Counted from the stretch's first letter, positions 51,201 through 60,170 are shown. The stretch: DNA of 64,000 nt from Cohnella zeiphila (GCF_014212055.1 NZ_JACJVO010000016.1:1-64000); one strand, 5' to 3'. Program-made: numbers and translations. The notes: a model not told the origin generated them from the sequence alone.

Positions 51201-52157
51201 GTTGTAAGTGAGCTTGCGAACCTCGTTCAACGAGATATTCGGATCGAAGTTCGTCCGCACCCATTTTGCAAGTTCATTTTCATTCTCCAGCGGCGGCGTA
51301 ATCCGTTCCGTGACGATTGGTCGAATCTCTTCCATGACCTTATCAAGTTGTTGCTGTGCGCCAGGAACCGTAAGACGTGATGGGATTTCCTTCACATTCG
51401 CCGCCTTAAGAGCTTGAAGCTGATTCCTCGTTACATCTTCAAGCGTTCCCTTAAGGCTATTCGCTGCCGCCTTTACGCCCTTGGAAACTAGACTAGCACC
51501 GAGAGCACCCAGCGGAGCAACCGTACCCGCGATTTCGCCGACCCGAGCTGCTTTTGTGTTGCGCCCCTGCAATGCCTGTTGATTGCCCAATACTTCATCA
51601 AGAGCACGACCTACGCCAAAGTCGGAAGCATCCGCCGCGCCACGTATAAAGTTTGCAACTGGCCCATTCGTAACACCCGGAATATTCGTCTTTCCGATCG
51701 TGCTTTGCAGATGCTGGCCAATTGATTCACCATTATCATACAAAGGTTTACCTTTATTGGCCCCTGGCAGCTTCGTAACGAGGTTCTGAGCGGACTTGTC
51801 GGCCGACCTAATCAGATTTCCCGGAGCGTTAAATACGTCGCTTGCAGCCTGTCCTAGGAGCTTCAAATCTTTTGTCAGTCCGATCTTATCCGCAAGTCCC
51901 TTTATGCCGGATGACTTCTTGGTCGTCGTTGCTTCTGTCTTTGTAGTAGGCGCCTTAATCGCACTTGGATTCGCGGCCATGTTCTTGAACGAATTCATCA
52001 CGCTCGCGTTGTCCAGGCCGACGGATTTTAACTTATCGCTTTTCTGCTTGTATTCTGCTCGGTTTTCCTCAGTCCTGATATCAGAAAGACGGACGAGGCC
52101 TCTGTTATTTTGCTCCTCGTCCGTACCGGTCCGTATATCTTTAAGACGTACAACCAT
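48210..52157 (-). CDS. Very large phage internal/ejection-type protein
   Basis: About 1315 residues, the longest gene of the prophage. The first 60 residues contain two copies of a short motif (VRLKDIRT and VRLSDIRT). The remainder is mostly helical with several amphipathic or weakly hydrophobic stretches, including GLLAPLFAVRQLTVDLPQAL and KATIGTLSLAVAPKMLEYATFGND; the C-terminal third resembles the polyvalent-protein type domain seen in podovirus ejection proteins. Position after tail genes and before lysis fits a protein carried in the virion and injected with DNA. ATG 52157 has the better ribosome site than GTG 52166. Enzymatic activity is not evident. Confidence 0.75.
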   Translation of the reverse strand: MVVRLKDIRTGTDEEQNNRGLVRLSDIRTEENRAEYKQKSDKLKSVGLDNASVMNSFKNMAANPSAIKAPTTKTEATTTKKSSGIKGLADKIGLTKDLKLLGQAASDVFNAPGNLIRSADKSAQNLVTKLPGANKGKPLYDNGESIGQHLQSTIGKTNIPGVTNGPVANFIRGAADASDFGVGRALDEVLGNQQALQGRNTKAARVGEIAGTVAPLGALGASLVSKGVKAAANSLKGTLEDVTRNQLQALKAANVKEIPSRLTVPGAQQQLDKVMEEIRPIVTERITPPLENENELAKWVRTNFDPNISLNEVRKLTYNDLHDMASELAKRPDFTYNEAVRVAGERGYDLPALLEGKGNTIAQKGAQIRSQRAYGVRMDELPSVRRNGPNLTLPEVQTQPNNMSWFQRLFGNQGLGITAGGGTVKIGTQQQIVGKAIKNDTEGITNAVKTAGRNTYQTLVDSLSPIKRVFGQQAYDIAMDSNRASNLANTIIHDKFVDPEGNVLGKGMSEIFKQIPRGLDNEAVDYLILRDAKDRVGRGEKVYEDRLGMNDVTKINQRIANYEAKYPALKNLGTDWDDFTRNIRQVYGLDSGLLNADQVAAMEAARPNYAPMRRQFKLSERVKRSFGGTNTGFSGQKAPIQAVSPTGSARKIVDPRRTMMEATQKWVQNSMNNRVMQYIGDEVMANPDALKDIAEIVRTETKTAPKLAKAFADADELKDAIANGNEEEFLDDLSKQFRKLFDKSKAGDDTVLTYMKNGQPVAIRIKDPESIRALASLGPQQTGVIVKALGALSNLTKRSATGLLAPLFAVRQLTVDLPQALIQSPNAVAHLGDYAHALVSSMVEAIPGLRKTKLADLANDFRRTGGVYSSLLKTEKGVNKSMKSLKRNAFLSPEGIAQGVTSAVKAPFKALEKFGDVAENLNRMAAFKGSMRSAGGVRTPENVRDAITAAREITTNFSRKGTAAKELESLIPYNNAAVQGLRRFLTAYKNHPIKATIGTLSLAVAPKMLEYATFGNDPDYQNIPARDRYRKLFIAKRPDGSFVSLQMPPEYNAIGAFTEDLMRRFIGDDPQSMRGVADALMNAYTPPAVAGLAQGITQGGGLDQSIWGGINATSPGAIIGTAANQSFTGSPIVPQSMQDVSPQFQYDEKTTAAAKELGKALNWSPKKIDYLLRQYTGDIGRYILPLTSTTGSADTVKSLAKNFITDPVYTNTLADQYYRAKDLVSRVEADNKAVGKALPSWYSDNIHKLISSTAKGTTGAQLKELNTQKKALNADNTMSIDEKARKLRDIQMQINSIYTDILSQLEEAKVPITGR

Positions 52158-52169
52158 TCTATTCACCGC

Positions 52170-53789
52170 CTATTGTTTAAAGGTGCGTGAATTTATTTCA
52201 TCGCTCAATTTCTTGTAATCCGAATCGGTTAGGTTGGCGGCATTTGCATTTAGCAGTTGTCGCGCCTCCGCTTTCGTGATGTTTGGATCACTTAAGTCAT
52301 CTAGGATTTGGTTTAGATTATCCGTAGATTGCTTGTTCGAAAGAGATGATTGCGGTGTTGGTTTAGATTCTGTCGGCAACGCCTGACCTGCCTGAATCCC
52401 ATACTGTTCTAATCCCGCTGGTGCCTTGCCTGTCGCTTGCCAAACGTCCATAAGCTGATTGAAACGAGCGTTAGAAGCAGAATTAGCTGCACTGGCGGAA
52501 GATGTACGGGCATTTTGTGCAGAAATTCCGATTTGTTGCTGTTGTTGCGCATTCTGAATAGCTGCTTGTTTTGCTTCAAATGTCGATGTACCGTGTGGCA
52601 ATCCATACATATCCGCCAGCACGTTCGGAATAACCCCCGTCTGATCCGCAACGGTCCAGTAATTCTCCAACTGTTGTTGTTGATACTGATTCGTGGGCGT
52701 TCCGTCCGGAAGCTTCCCGGTCAGTTCTGCCATTACTTGCGTCTCGGTCAAATCCTGTTGCCGCTCGTTTAGGTCTTGCTGACGGTTCGCAAGATCTTGG
52801 TTAAACTGCTGTTCCTCCGCCCCTAGCGTCTGCTTCCCGTTCAAACTGCCGAATGTGTTGGCGTAGTCCAATCCATAATTGCGCTCGTTATTGATCCAAT
52901 CTTGGATCCTCGAACGCAGAATATCCGGCGCGTTCTGCTGTAAGTTGTTGATCTGTTCCGCAATCGTATTAGCCATATTACCATATTGGTCCAACAATTG
53001 TTGATTGCGGCTTGCTACGTCCCTGGTCAGCGTGTTCACGTTATTGGCATAGCCCGAATCGATAGACGCCAATTGCGTATCAAGGCCCCCGCTATAGAAT
53101 CCGCCGCGCCTGTTTTGAAGCTCCTGAGCTGCGTTCGTGTCTACTGCCTTTTGCTGATTGAGTTTGTCTAACTGTTCATTCAAAGCGGCGTTGTTCTGAT
53201 CGATCCCATATTGTGCGGCGAGCTTAGCGGCATCCGATTGTCCGTTGTAAGCTGCAATCTGATTGGCAAGATAGGCTTGTTCTTCGGCTGTTGGATCGTA
53301 GCCGCCATAGGATCCAGGATTGAAAATGTTCGTTCCATTCAGGCTTCCTACGCCAGTTCCCGTTGTATTGTTGTATCCCAAGTTTTGATTCAGGTATTTA
53401 TATTGTGCCGAAGTATCAAGCCCCTGCGCTTCCCGGTCCTTGATGGTCTGTAGGGTACGATCTATTTCGGACTGTAGAAAGTTCTTATCGGTCGCCAACT
53501 TGTTCTGATTCGCAAGAATGGCCGCGTTAGTAGCGCCATTTGTTCCATACGTAGCCCCGCCGTATCCTGTAGCACTTGCCGTTCCGCCCGTCGCAGCATT
53601 AGCTATAGGGGCCGTAGGAGCCGGTTTAACCGCTACATTGTTGGTATTGGTAGTTGTGTTATTGACTGGCGCTAATTTGGCCTTAGCGGCGTTATAGGCC
53701 GCCGTTGTTTCTGCTGTAGGGTTTGTGAGCGGTATTCCCGCAGCGGCTTTACGTTGGAGTTCAGCCTGAATTGTAGAGCTAATTGCCAT
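52170..53789 (-). CDS. Phage virion protein, Gln/Asn/Ala-rich (ejection-type)
   Basis: A 539-residue low-complexity protein. The first 100 residues are rich in Ala, Thr, Asn and Gly; the rest is helical with strong coiled-coil character and many Gln/Asn residues (LANRQQDLNERQQDLTETQ; QNAQQQQQIGISAQNA). There is no catalytic motif. Composition and position next to the very large protein suggest a DNA-ejection or internal-core protein. Start ATG 53789 overlaps the end of the upstream 52-codon gene. Confidence 0.72.
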   Translation of the reverse strand: MAISSTIQAELQRKAAAGIPLTNPTAETTAAYNAAKAKLAPVNNTTTNTNNVAVKPAPTAPIANAATGGTASATGYGGATYGTNGATNAAILANQNKLATDKNFLQSEIDRTLQTIKDREAQGLDTSAQYKYLNQNLGYNNTTGTGVGSLNGTNIFNPGSYGGYDPTAEEQAYLANQIAAYNGQSDAAKLAAQYGIDQNNAALNEQLDKLNQQKAVDTNAAQELQNRRGGFYSGGLDTQLASIDSGYANNVNTLTRDVASRNQQLLDQYGNMANTIAEQINNLQQNAPDILRSRIQDWINNERNYGLDYANTFGSLNGKQTLGAEEQQFNQDLANRQQDLNERQQDLTETQVMAELTGKLPDGTPTNQYQQQQLENYWTVADQTGVIPNVLADMYGLPHGTSTFEAKQAAIQNAQQQQQIGISAQNARTSSASAANSASNARFNQLMDVWQATGKAPAGLEQYGIQAGQALPTESKPTPQSSLSNKQSTDNLNQILDDLSDPNITKAEARQLLNANAANLTDSDYKKLSDEINSRTFKQ

Positions 53790-53937
53790 CCGTTACACCT
53801 TCCTCCGGCTTAGGGAGTTCTGCTTCTATTGACGCACGGAATTCCGCGCCGTATTTCGCTTCAATCTTCGCAAGCGAATCGGCCCGACTGACACCTTGTT
53901 CCTCTTTAGCGACTACATATTGCGCCCAAAATGACAT
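53779..53937 (-). CDS. Small phage protein of 52 residues
   Basis: ATG 53937 follows AGGGGG at seven bases. The product is acidic and helical (MSFWAQYVVAKEEQG, ADSLAKIEAKYGAEF, EAELPKPEEG). It is linked to the upstream gene by a stop three bases before its start and overlaps the next start by 11 bases, so coupling is tight on both sides. Function unknown. Confidence 0.72.
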   Translation of the reverse strand: MSFWAQYVVAKEEQGVSRADSLAKIEAKYGAEFRASIEAELPKPEEGVTDGN

Positions 53938-53938
53938 G

Positions 53939-54277
53939 TCACATTCCCCCTAAGATGAAGTCTCCGAGCGTGACCGTTATTTGGTTGATCTGATCTTGAA
54001 GTGAAGGAGGAGCAGGCGGACGCGCTGCCCATTCTGCGTCCAATTCTTCTTGCGTCCTCTCCACTCGTTGTCCATCCGTCCATTTAAACCGGTATTGTCC
54101 TTTATACTTTCCATCCTCAACGTACAACGAATCTGCCCAATAAAGATTAAATTGACGAGGTCCGGATTCGGTAATCAGTATCTCATCATCGTTTCGTTTC
54201 TCTGTCTGCCATTCCGCATATCCGTCTATGATCCGTTGTTGATTGTCAATTCGGATATATAACTTGTTTCCGTCCAT
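53939..54277 (-). CDS. Small phage tail-associated protein (XkdW-like)
   Basis: A 112-residue protein with a beta-rich first half (KLYIRIDNQQRIIDGYAEW, FNLYWADSLYVED) and a helical C terminus after a proline run (AARPPAPPS). Proteins of this layout directly behind the tail fibre gene often act as fibre assembly chaperones or accessory proteins. No closer match is claimed. Confidence 0.65.
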   Translation of the reverse strand: MDGNKLYIRIDNQQRIIDGYAEWQTEKRNDDEILITESGPRQFNLYWADSLYVEDGKYKGQYRFKWTDGQRVERTQEELDAEWAARPPAPPSLQDQINQITVTLGDFILGGM

Positions 54278-54288
54278 GTTGGCCCTCC

Positions 54289-55407
54289 CTACAGTTCGGC
54301 ATCTGCTGTCCAGTGATAACCCACCAAGTTTCCGGCAGTCAGGACAGAGGTATTGAAGAACACTCTGAATGATTTTTCGTTATATTGGCCAATTACCGCC
54401 GACGTAACGTTAGAACTCGTAGATACGTTTCTAATCGCTCCCGCGGTTCCGTCGTCTGCATATACCTGTATTGTGGGGCTAGTCCTCTTCCTAACCTTAA
54501 ATGGAGTGCTAAAGGTTAGCGACGCTGTATCTAGGGCCCCACCCATGTCAGATCCAGCGAGCGAAACAGCAGTTCCGGGTTTAGTTGATAGATCATAGCT
54601 TTTCTCGTAAAACCTTTGGCACAGTAGTAACTCTTCTCCGATGCTTCGCGGTTGATAAGGTAGTGCAGACTCACCGATATTCACTTGGACGTAGGCAAAA
54701 TCCATATCAAAAATAAAGTTAGAAGGCATGTTAAATTGAATTGCCAAATAATCATTTCTGTCTGTCCCGATTGTCTTACCAACAACTGTTGGTAAAGTAG
54801 CGCTAACTACTAAATCCTGTAAATCATTTGTCACAACGATGTCACCAATATGCGTATTTACCGCAGATGACGGACTCCCGCCCGTGCCAAAATATTGAAT
54901 CGCAAATACCCCTACTGTATATGGTCCAGCACCAACGGATCGAATTCTTGCACGGACGGAAATCGTCATTCCTGCATATGTTCGAACAGATTCAATACGC
55001 TGTGCCAAAGTGGGACTTGATGTTCCTGCCGATGTTTGACTGAACCTGAGGAAGTATTTATATGGGCTGAACGCATCTCCTGGAGTGACAGAAACTTTCG
55101 TTACTGTTGTAGTTCCCCCACCATTACCGATTACCCAGCGATCCGCAGTATAAATATTTGTCCCCGTGAAACTGTCTCCACGCTGCCAGATATCGAAATT
55201 AGAGTTCATAAATCCTTGTGCGTTCATGTTGGCTAGGTATGGAGACAAAACACCGGAATTTATCAGACTCGAAAGTTGGTAATAATTCTGGTCAATCTGA
55301 TCAGCAAGGACACCATATGCCCCTTCTGTCATGGTGTCATCGTAGATTTGTCCGGGATTCTGATAATAACTTTCTAACAATGTTCTATTGACCGGTCCTG
55401 CGGGCAT
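54289..55407 (-). CDS. Phage tail fibre/receptor-binding protein
   Basis: A 372-residue protein. The N terminus (1-60) has NRTLLESYYQNPGQIYDD and YYQLSSLIN, likely the virion attachment part. It is followed by the hallmark NSNFDIWQRGDSFTG ... YTADRWVIG of many tail fibres, a jelly-roll carbohydrate-binding-like domain (about 80-240), and a C-terminal beta domain. It is expected to recognise a surface glycan of the host. ATG 55407 follows GAGGTGAT. Confidence 0.82.
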   Translation of the reverse strand: MPAGPVNRTLLESYYQNPGQIYDDTMTEGAYGVLADQIDQNYYQLSSLINSGVLSPYLANMNAQGFMNSNFDIWQRGDSFTGTNIYTADRWVIGNGGGTTTVTKVSVTPGDAFSPYKYFLRFSQTSAGTSSPTLAQRIESVRTYAGMTISVRARIRSVGAGPYTVGVFAIQYFGTGGSPSSAVNTHIGDIVVTNDLQDLVVSATLPTVVGKTIGTDRNDYLAIQFNMPSNFIFDMDFAYVQVNIGESALPYQPRSIGEELLLCQRFYEKSYDLSTKPGTAVSLAGSDMGGALDTASLTFSTPFKVRKRTSPTIQVYADDGTAGAIRNVSTSSNVTSAVIGQYNEKSFRVFFNTSVLTAGNLVGYHWTADAEL

Positions 55408-55416
55408 CTCATCACC

Positions 55417-57039
55417 TCATCCGTATGCAGTTTGTGGCCTGACTTCAAACCGAATATCAAATACTTCTGCTGGCATTCCATCATCGTTCCATAGCCGCAC
55501 TTGCGCGTATTGGCCCTTGACGAATGCCCTTATGCGCTTGGCGTTATTGATGATGTCTGTAAGGTTGTCGTTTCCGATCTGTGCCTGTCCGATTACAGAT
55601 ACGTTCACAATCATGATTTCCGTCTTAACCGCTCGTAGCTGTGTGAACCGGTCGTTAAATGTATTGACCTCGACGTTTATCACGGAGTCATATTCGAATT
55701 GCTGGGCCTCGATCATGAGAATGTCCCAAAAGTGATCAAACCCGGTTATCTGTGGATTCATGAGTTTCGAATACCATTCCCATTGGACCGGCGTTCCCGT
55801 TAAAAGGTTGATGTCCTGATAGTCATAGTTTGCAACGCCAATAGCCGGGAAGTCTTGGAATCGTTTCAGATGTCCGGCTTCCGTAATGAACCACAAATAA
55901 TCGTCGCTTGTATCTGAGTCAATCGTGCCCCCATAAAAATCGTTGGCATCGATGTTATTGACAGGGAACCATTCGTTGGATGTCGTGTCGTACACTAGTC
56001 CTTGATAGGTTGTTCCTTGCTTGTAGATAAGCCAATATCGTCCCTGATAGAAGTACGATACAGCACCCATCCATTCGGCCTTTGTAATGCCGAGCGCATT
56101 CCAATCTATTTTTGTATCCGTCATGCTTACGGTAGCCAGACGGGTTGAGTTATCAAGTGATTTAGTGTCCACGTTATATACCGCTGAGACACCCTTGTCG
56201 GTCTGGTAGAACACTCTCTCTTCCCCGTTAGGGAATACCACGATCTGAACGCTACGACCGTTTACGCATCCGTCTGTGGTGTCTAGAAAGTCTTGATACC
56301 AATCCTGATCGGTCCCTAAGTATCCGTCTCCGAACAGTACGCCGATACAGCGACGCATGAAAACAAGAAGCGATGAACCGAACGATATACACGTCTGAAT
56401 GGTATCGTTATCGTTAACGAAGCGCTGGAACGCGTTCGCGGGAAAGTAATCGTAATATCCAGGCCTCGAATGAAAAATGATATCTTTGTTGTTTGGCCAA
56501 ATAACTAATCTATTGTTGTGTGTAGTGATGCCTACTGGTGGATTATTTGTATTAATATTCGGAAGGTCATTCACTGGATTTGGCGACGGATCGTTAGGGG
56601 CAGGAGGAACCAGTGAAACTGAAATACCATCGTAATATTTCAATCCTCCGCCATCAGTGATAATAAGCACTTCATTTGCACTAGAATCCCTAAACTGCAC
56701 CGTATCAATATCCGGACTATCAAGGAACACATTCATGAACGCAGGAGTCCAGGAATTTGACAAGTATTCATAAAGCGTTGTATTCGCTGCGGCTACGATA
56801 GTAGTTGATTGATTCTTCCTCAATCGTCCCATCCGTTTCAGTCCAGGCGTAGGGAAAAACGTTAGCGGCCTTGTACCATCACGGTTACGCAGTCCTCCAA
56901 CCTTACCTGGCAGCAGATTCAGCATCTTGGGGGACTGACGGATGTCTATTTGGCTGAATTGCGTCGCATTGTTAATCCCCTTGAAACCGTTGATTTCCAT
57001 CGTTACAGTTGGACTGCCGTTAATATCCATCCGTCCCAT
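55417..57039 (-). CDS. Phage tail hub/stabilisation protein (P22 gp10-like)
   Basis: A 540-residue beta-rich protein with repeating motifs (LVIWPNNKDIIFHS, SLLVFMRRCIGVLFGDG, RYWLIYKQGTTYQG, YLWFITEAGHLKRF) that suggest a propeller. Size, composition and position between the adaptor and tail fibre match the packaged-DNA stabilisation proteins of P22-like phages. Similarity is by pattern only, not aligned here. Confidence 0.72.
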   Translation of the reverse strand: MGRMDINGSPTVTMEINGFKGINNATQFSQIDIRQSPKMLNLLPGKVGGLRNRDGTRPLTFFPTPGLKRMGRLRKNQSTTIVAAANTTLYEYLSNSWTPAFMNVFLDSPDIDTVQFRDSSANEVLIITDGGGLKYYDGISVSLVPPAPNDPSPNPVNDLPNINTNNPPVGITTHNNRLVIWPNNKDIIFHSRPGYYDYFPANAFQRFVNDNDTIQTCISFGSSLLVFMRRCIGVLFGDGYLGTDQDWYQDFLDTTDGCVNGRSVQIVVFPNGEERVFYQTDKGVSAVYNVDTKSLDNSTRLATVSMTDTKIDWNALGITKAEWMGAVSYFYQGRYWLIYKQGTTYQGLVYDTTSNEWFPVNNIDANDFYGGTIDSDTSDDYLWFITEAGHLKRFQDFPAIGVANYDYQDINLLTGTPVQWEWYSKLMNPQITGFDHFWDILMIEAQQFEYDSVINVEVNTFNDRFTQLRAVKTEIMIVNVSVIGQAQIGNDNLTDIINNAKRIRAFVKGQYAQVRLWNDDGMPAEVFDIRFEVRPQTAYG

Positions 57040-57042
57040 ACC

Positions 57043-57633
57043 TTATCCCCCGATCCGCCTTCGCTGTGCTTCATCCCTGATCTTCTTTCGCTCGTTCTCG
57101 TACATCTGCTCCAAGTTTGTGGCTTGGCCCGGTTGATTATTGTTGCGCAATCCCTTTGCGATCGCATAAAGGATCAACGCATTCTCACCAATCGTTGGAA
57201 CTTCTGGTGTATCTACGTTGATGTTTGATGTCGTAAGTAGCGCCGGGTATCGAATGTAGTATACTCTGAACGTAGTCGATGAGATATCCGTCCCAAAATC
57301 AATGTTGTGATGCGTTCCATCGAACGAGATATCGAATCCGTACGGACCATAATTCCAGATAGCAGGATCGATGTCCTGACGCGGATAGAACCGGCACCAG
57401 AAGTTGTCCCAAACCTGTTCGACTTCGAAGAAGTCATCAGGAAGTTGATAGGATGTCGTGCCAGGTACGTAGGGGATTTCCACCATAGCCCTTAGCCCGA
57501 TATCCTGAACCAAGTCTTGGAGAGCTGCGTTAAAGCTGTCCACCCACTTGGCCGGCGTATCAATACCGGAATTGTTATAGGAGTTTTGATTCTGACCTCT
57601 TGCAATCAGGCCAGAAATAGGAGTGCGTCCCAT
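57043..57633 (-). CDS. Phage head-tail adaptor (gp4/gp11-like)
   Basis: A 196-residue protein with helical ends (PAKWVDSFNAALQDLVQDIGLRAM; ATNLEQMYENERKKIRDEAQRR) and a beta-rich middle (YQLPDDFFEVEQVWD, YIRYPALLT). This plan and the position after the head genes match podovirus adaptor proteins that sit beneath the portal. GGGG seven bases before ATG 57633 is the ribosome site. Confidence 0.72.
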   Translation of the reverse strand: MGRTPISGLIARGQNQNSYNNSGIDTPAKWVDSFNAALQDLVQDIGLRAMVEIPYVPGTTSYQLPDDFFEVEQVWDNFWCRFYPRQDIDPAIWNYGPYGFDISFDGTHHNIDFGTDISSTTFRVYYIRYPALLTTSNINVDTPEVPTIGENALILYAIAKGLRNNNQPGQATNLEQMYENERKKIRDEAQRRRIGG

Positions 57634-57634
57634 G

Positions 57635-57925
57635 TTATGCCCCCTTAGCCGGTCTACCGCGCTTCTTTAGTCCCGGAAAAGCTTCGCCCCTATCGTTCTC
57701 TTCGAGAGGATTGGAGACAATTCTAGCCTCGATCTCACTTTGTGGTACGTCTGATGTTTGGACATCGTGACCTTGCTGCTGCCAATGGTAGGCGACGCCA
57801 CGCTTAAGCATCGTCGGCTTGCCATTAATCTCATAGTCAATGCCACCGAATCGAAGCGTTACAGGGTCTTGTGCTGTGACGTATACTTCTTCCTCCAACC
57901 ATTTTGGATCCACGTTGTAGGACAT
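57635..57925 (-). CDS. Small phage head-region protein
   Basis: A 96-residue protein that begins SYNVDPKWLEEEVYV, has a beta-rich middle (TLRFGGIDYEING) and ends in a basic tail (GLKKRGRPAKGA) with AT-hook-like RGRPAK. Its stop is one base before the next start region. Function unknown. Confidence 0.7.
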   Translation of the reverse strand: MSYNVDPKWLEEEVYVTAQDPVTLRFGGIDYEINGKPTMLKRGVAYHWQQQGHDVQTSDVPQSEIEARIVSNPLEENDRGEAFPGLKKRGRPAKGA

Positions 57926-57946
57926 TGGAAAGCTCCTTTCAAACGG

Positions 57947-57974
57947 AAAAAGGGCGCAATCCTAAGACGCGCCC
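57947..57974 (-). terminator. Terminator after the small head gene
   Basis: GGGCGC (57952-57957) pairs with GCGCCC (57969-57974) and is followed on the minus strand by TTTTT. It ends transcripts carrying the capsid genes or reduces read-through into the tail genes. Confidence 0.8.
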
Positions 57975-57988
57975 AGTTCCAAGGTTAT

Positions 57989-58207
57989 TTAGGTTACTGT
58001 CGCCGTCTTGACCGTCGATCCATCGACCGTGTATTTGAGTGCACCTGTCGTGGTGTTTACCCAAATGCGGGGAAAGTTGGTCGCTTTGTCTGCCGGATCA
58101 GCAGCCAAAAATTCGACCGTAATTTCCTGTTTCGCCGTGGACGAAACCCCTGTTGCATTGGCCAGCGCTTGATTCTTGAACGTGCTGTTCGTACTCGCTT
58201 GTGTCAT
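57989..58207 (-). CDS. Small head-decoration-like protein
   Basis: A 72-residue Thr- and Ala-rich protein (TQASTNSTFKNQALANATG; VSSTAKQEITVEFLAADPADK; TTTGALKYTVDGS). AGGAGG precedes ATG 58207. Located directly behind the coat gene and before a terminator, it may be a capsid decoration or surface protein; no family match is claimed. Confidence 0.7.
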   Translation of the reverse strand: MTQASTNSTFKNQALANATGVSSTAKQEITVEFLAADPADKATNFPRIWVNTTTGALKYTVDGSTVKTATVT

Positions 58208-58229
58208 TGATTATTCCTCCTTTAGTGTA

Positions 58230-59195
58230 TTAGGCCGCGCCTGTGATGCCCTTCAAGTGAACGTTGGCGCGGGGTTGCGTACAAACCAGCTCACCAGACC
58301 AGAAGATTTGACCGATCTTTGCGTCCATGTTCGGAGGCTTGACCAGTTCAGACGGCTTGAAGTTGATGACCGGGTCCGTCCAGAGCTGGATTGTATCCGA
58401 GTTGAGCATGTAAAGGTCACCTGTCGGGCAATACTCGTCATACACAACCGGTACGCCCATGAAGTTGATGAACGGGAAGCCGAGGTTCCCGAACATCTTG
58501 CCAGCGTCGTTGACCGTGCTATGCGTCTCATAGCGACCCGATACGACTTTGTTCACGGCTTGCCATGCGGTGAATCCAGCAACCATGAAGTCCGGCGAGT
58601 TTTGCAGACCGCCACGGGATGCAGCAACGTAGTATTGCGTCAGGATATCGTTGGTTATAGAGCCGATGGAATCGTCATACTGCGCTTTCCAAAACGTATT
58701 CGTCGTGCGATCGATTCCGCCATAGATTGCTACGTTGGTGCCATCGTCAACGGCTGCCGGAAGGCCGAGAATGTCTTTGCCGCCGTTGCCTGTGCCATCC
58801 GCGAAGATTTGCGTTGCCATCAGGTTGAACAGCGCCGTTTCTGCACCGTTCATGGCGATCTCAGCCATGGAGAAGATTGCATTCTTGCCGCGAGACGACG
58901 CGACTTCGTAGCCGTTGTACACGATCGATGCGTACAGTTGCTTGCGCCGGAATTCTGCATCCGTAACGGTTTGCTGCGGCTCGATGTTCAGTGTGTCATA
59001 GCCACGATAGGACCCCGCATTGGAGGCGTAGGCGTACTCGATTGCCGGTTGAATCGTATCGCCGCCTTGGTCCCAGCTCTTTTTGTTCTTCATGAGCATT
59101 TTCATCGTCGGCGAGCGCCGGGAGATGTTGTCGTACATTTGCTTGGGGATTTCGTTCACCCAAGATGCGTAGTATTTGTCAAAATGAGATGCCAT
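58230..59195 (-). CDS. Phage major capsid protein
   Basis: A 321-residue coat protein. Position after the scaffold gene and features typical of HK97-fold coats support the call: an N-terminal helix region (HFDKYYASWVNEIPKQMY), a long spine-helix region with AEIAMNGAETALFNLMATQIF, the segment DILGLPAAVDDGTN, and late GVPVVYDEYCPTGDLYMLN and SDTIQLWTDPVINFKPSE. AGGAGG precedes ATG 59195. No protease domain is present upstream, so maturation probably uses the separate scaffold without a dedicated protease. Confidence 0.85.
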   Translation of the reverse strand: MASHFDKYYASWVNEIPKQMYDNISRRSPTMKMLMKNKKSWDQGGDTIQPAIEYAYASNAGSYRGYDTLNIEPQQTVTDAEFRRKQLYASIVYNGYEVASSRGKNAIFSMAEIAMNGAETALFNLMATQIFADGTGNGGKDILGLPAAVDDGTNVAIYGGIDRTTNTFWKAQYDDSIGSITNDILTQYYVAASRGGLQNSPDFMVAGFTAWQAVNKVVSGRYETHSTVNDAGKMFGNLGFPFINFMGVPVVYDEYCPTGDLYMLNSDTIQLWTDPVINFKPSELVKPPNMDAKIGQIFWSGELVCTQPRANVHLKGITGAA

Positions 59196-59210
59196 GTGGT
59201 CATCCTCCTA

Positions 59211-60170
59211 TTAGTCTGATAGGCTGCGGAAGAAGTTGCCCCATCCGCCACGTCTGTCTGGTTCCTTGCTTGCTGGTGCCGTCGCTCGCGCCGTAGGAGC
59301 CTCGGGAGCGCGTTTGCGTGTCTCTGCCAGCTTTTGTACTGCCTTGGCCTCTGCTTGCCTCGTAGCCTTCTTTACGGACGTATCAGAGGCTTTCAACTTC
59401 TCCTTGGCAAGATGACCATCTGCAATCTCCCGAAGCGTTGCGGTTGAAAGCTTTTCATTCTTCGCCCGGTCCTGGAGTTGTTGCATGTAATCATCCGTTA
59501 CAAGGTCGCCGTACTCGGCCTGTAGTTCGGTGCGAAGATTGGACATCTCGCTCGTCAGCTTGACGCCCTCATAATCGCCCTTGATAGTTTCGTTCTCCTT
59601 CTTGAGCCGGTTATTCTCGGCCAGGAGATGATTGACGTACTTGCCATACTGGGAGTCCTGTAAAACCTCCTCAATCGGCAATACGCCTTCCTCGTTGAAC
59701 CGCGCGATTGCTGTGTTAAGCTGCTGCCACAGCCATGGATTTGCGTCCATATGATCGCGCCATTCCTTGACAGGCTTGAGAGATTCGGACAAAGCTTCAA
59801 CCTCTTTGCGCTGAGTGGCCAACTCTTGCGACTTTTTGGTGTAATCGCTTTGTCTCAGGTAGCCTTTGATCAGTTCCGAGCGTTTAACAGATGCTTTGCC
59901 TTCGCCCAAACTGATCTCTGGGTCCTCGTCCTCTACCTCAACCTCAACCTCTTCTGTCCCGTCCTCTTCCTGCGGATCGTCGTCGCTTTCACTGGCATCC
60001 GATCCACCGTCTTCCAGGTCTGCGCTTTCTTCTTCCACTTCTGCGTCCGTGTCCGTTTCCGGTTGTACATCATCCGCCGAATCCAGCCGCGTGAACATGT
60101 CCCGATACGATTCACCGGAACTTGCCGCCGCTGATTCATCCATGTTGAAGAAAGGGTGTAGCTTTTGCAT
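59211..60170 (-). CDS. Phage scaffolding protein
   Basis: A 319-residue highly charged protein: an acidic first third (residues about 30-90, runs of E and D with S), then long coiled coils (KSQELATQRKEVEALSESLK; LLAENNRLKKENETIKGDYEG) and a basic C-terminal end (RRGGWGNFFRSLSD) expected to bind coat. It stands directly upstream of the coat gene, with AGGAGG before ATG 60170. Confidence 0.85.
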   Translation of the reverse strand: MQKLHPFFNMDESAAASSGESYRDMFTRLDSADDVQPETDTDAEVEEESADLEDGGSDASESDDDPQEEDGTEEVEVEVEDEDPEISLGEGKASVKRSELIKGYLRQSDYTKKSQELATQRKEVEALSESLKPVKEWRDHMDANPWLWQQLNTAIARFNEEGVLPIEEVLQDSQYGKYVNHLLAENNRLKKENETIKGDYEGVKLTSEMSNLRTELQAEYGDLVTDDYMQQLQDRAKNEKLSTATLREIADGHLAKEKLKASDTSVKKATRQAEAKAVQKLAETRKRAPEAPTARATAPASKEPDRRGGWGNFFRSLSD

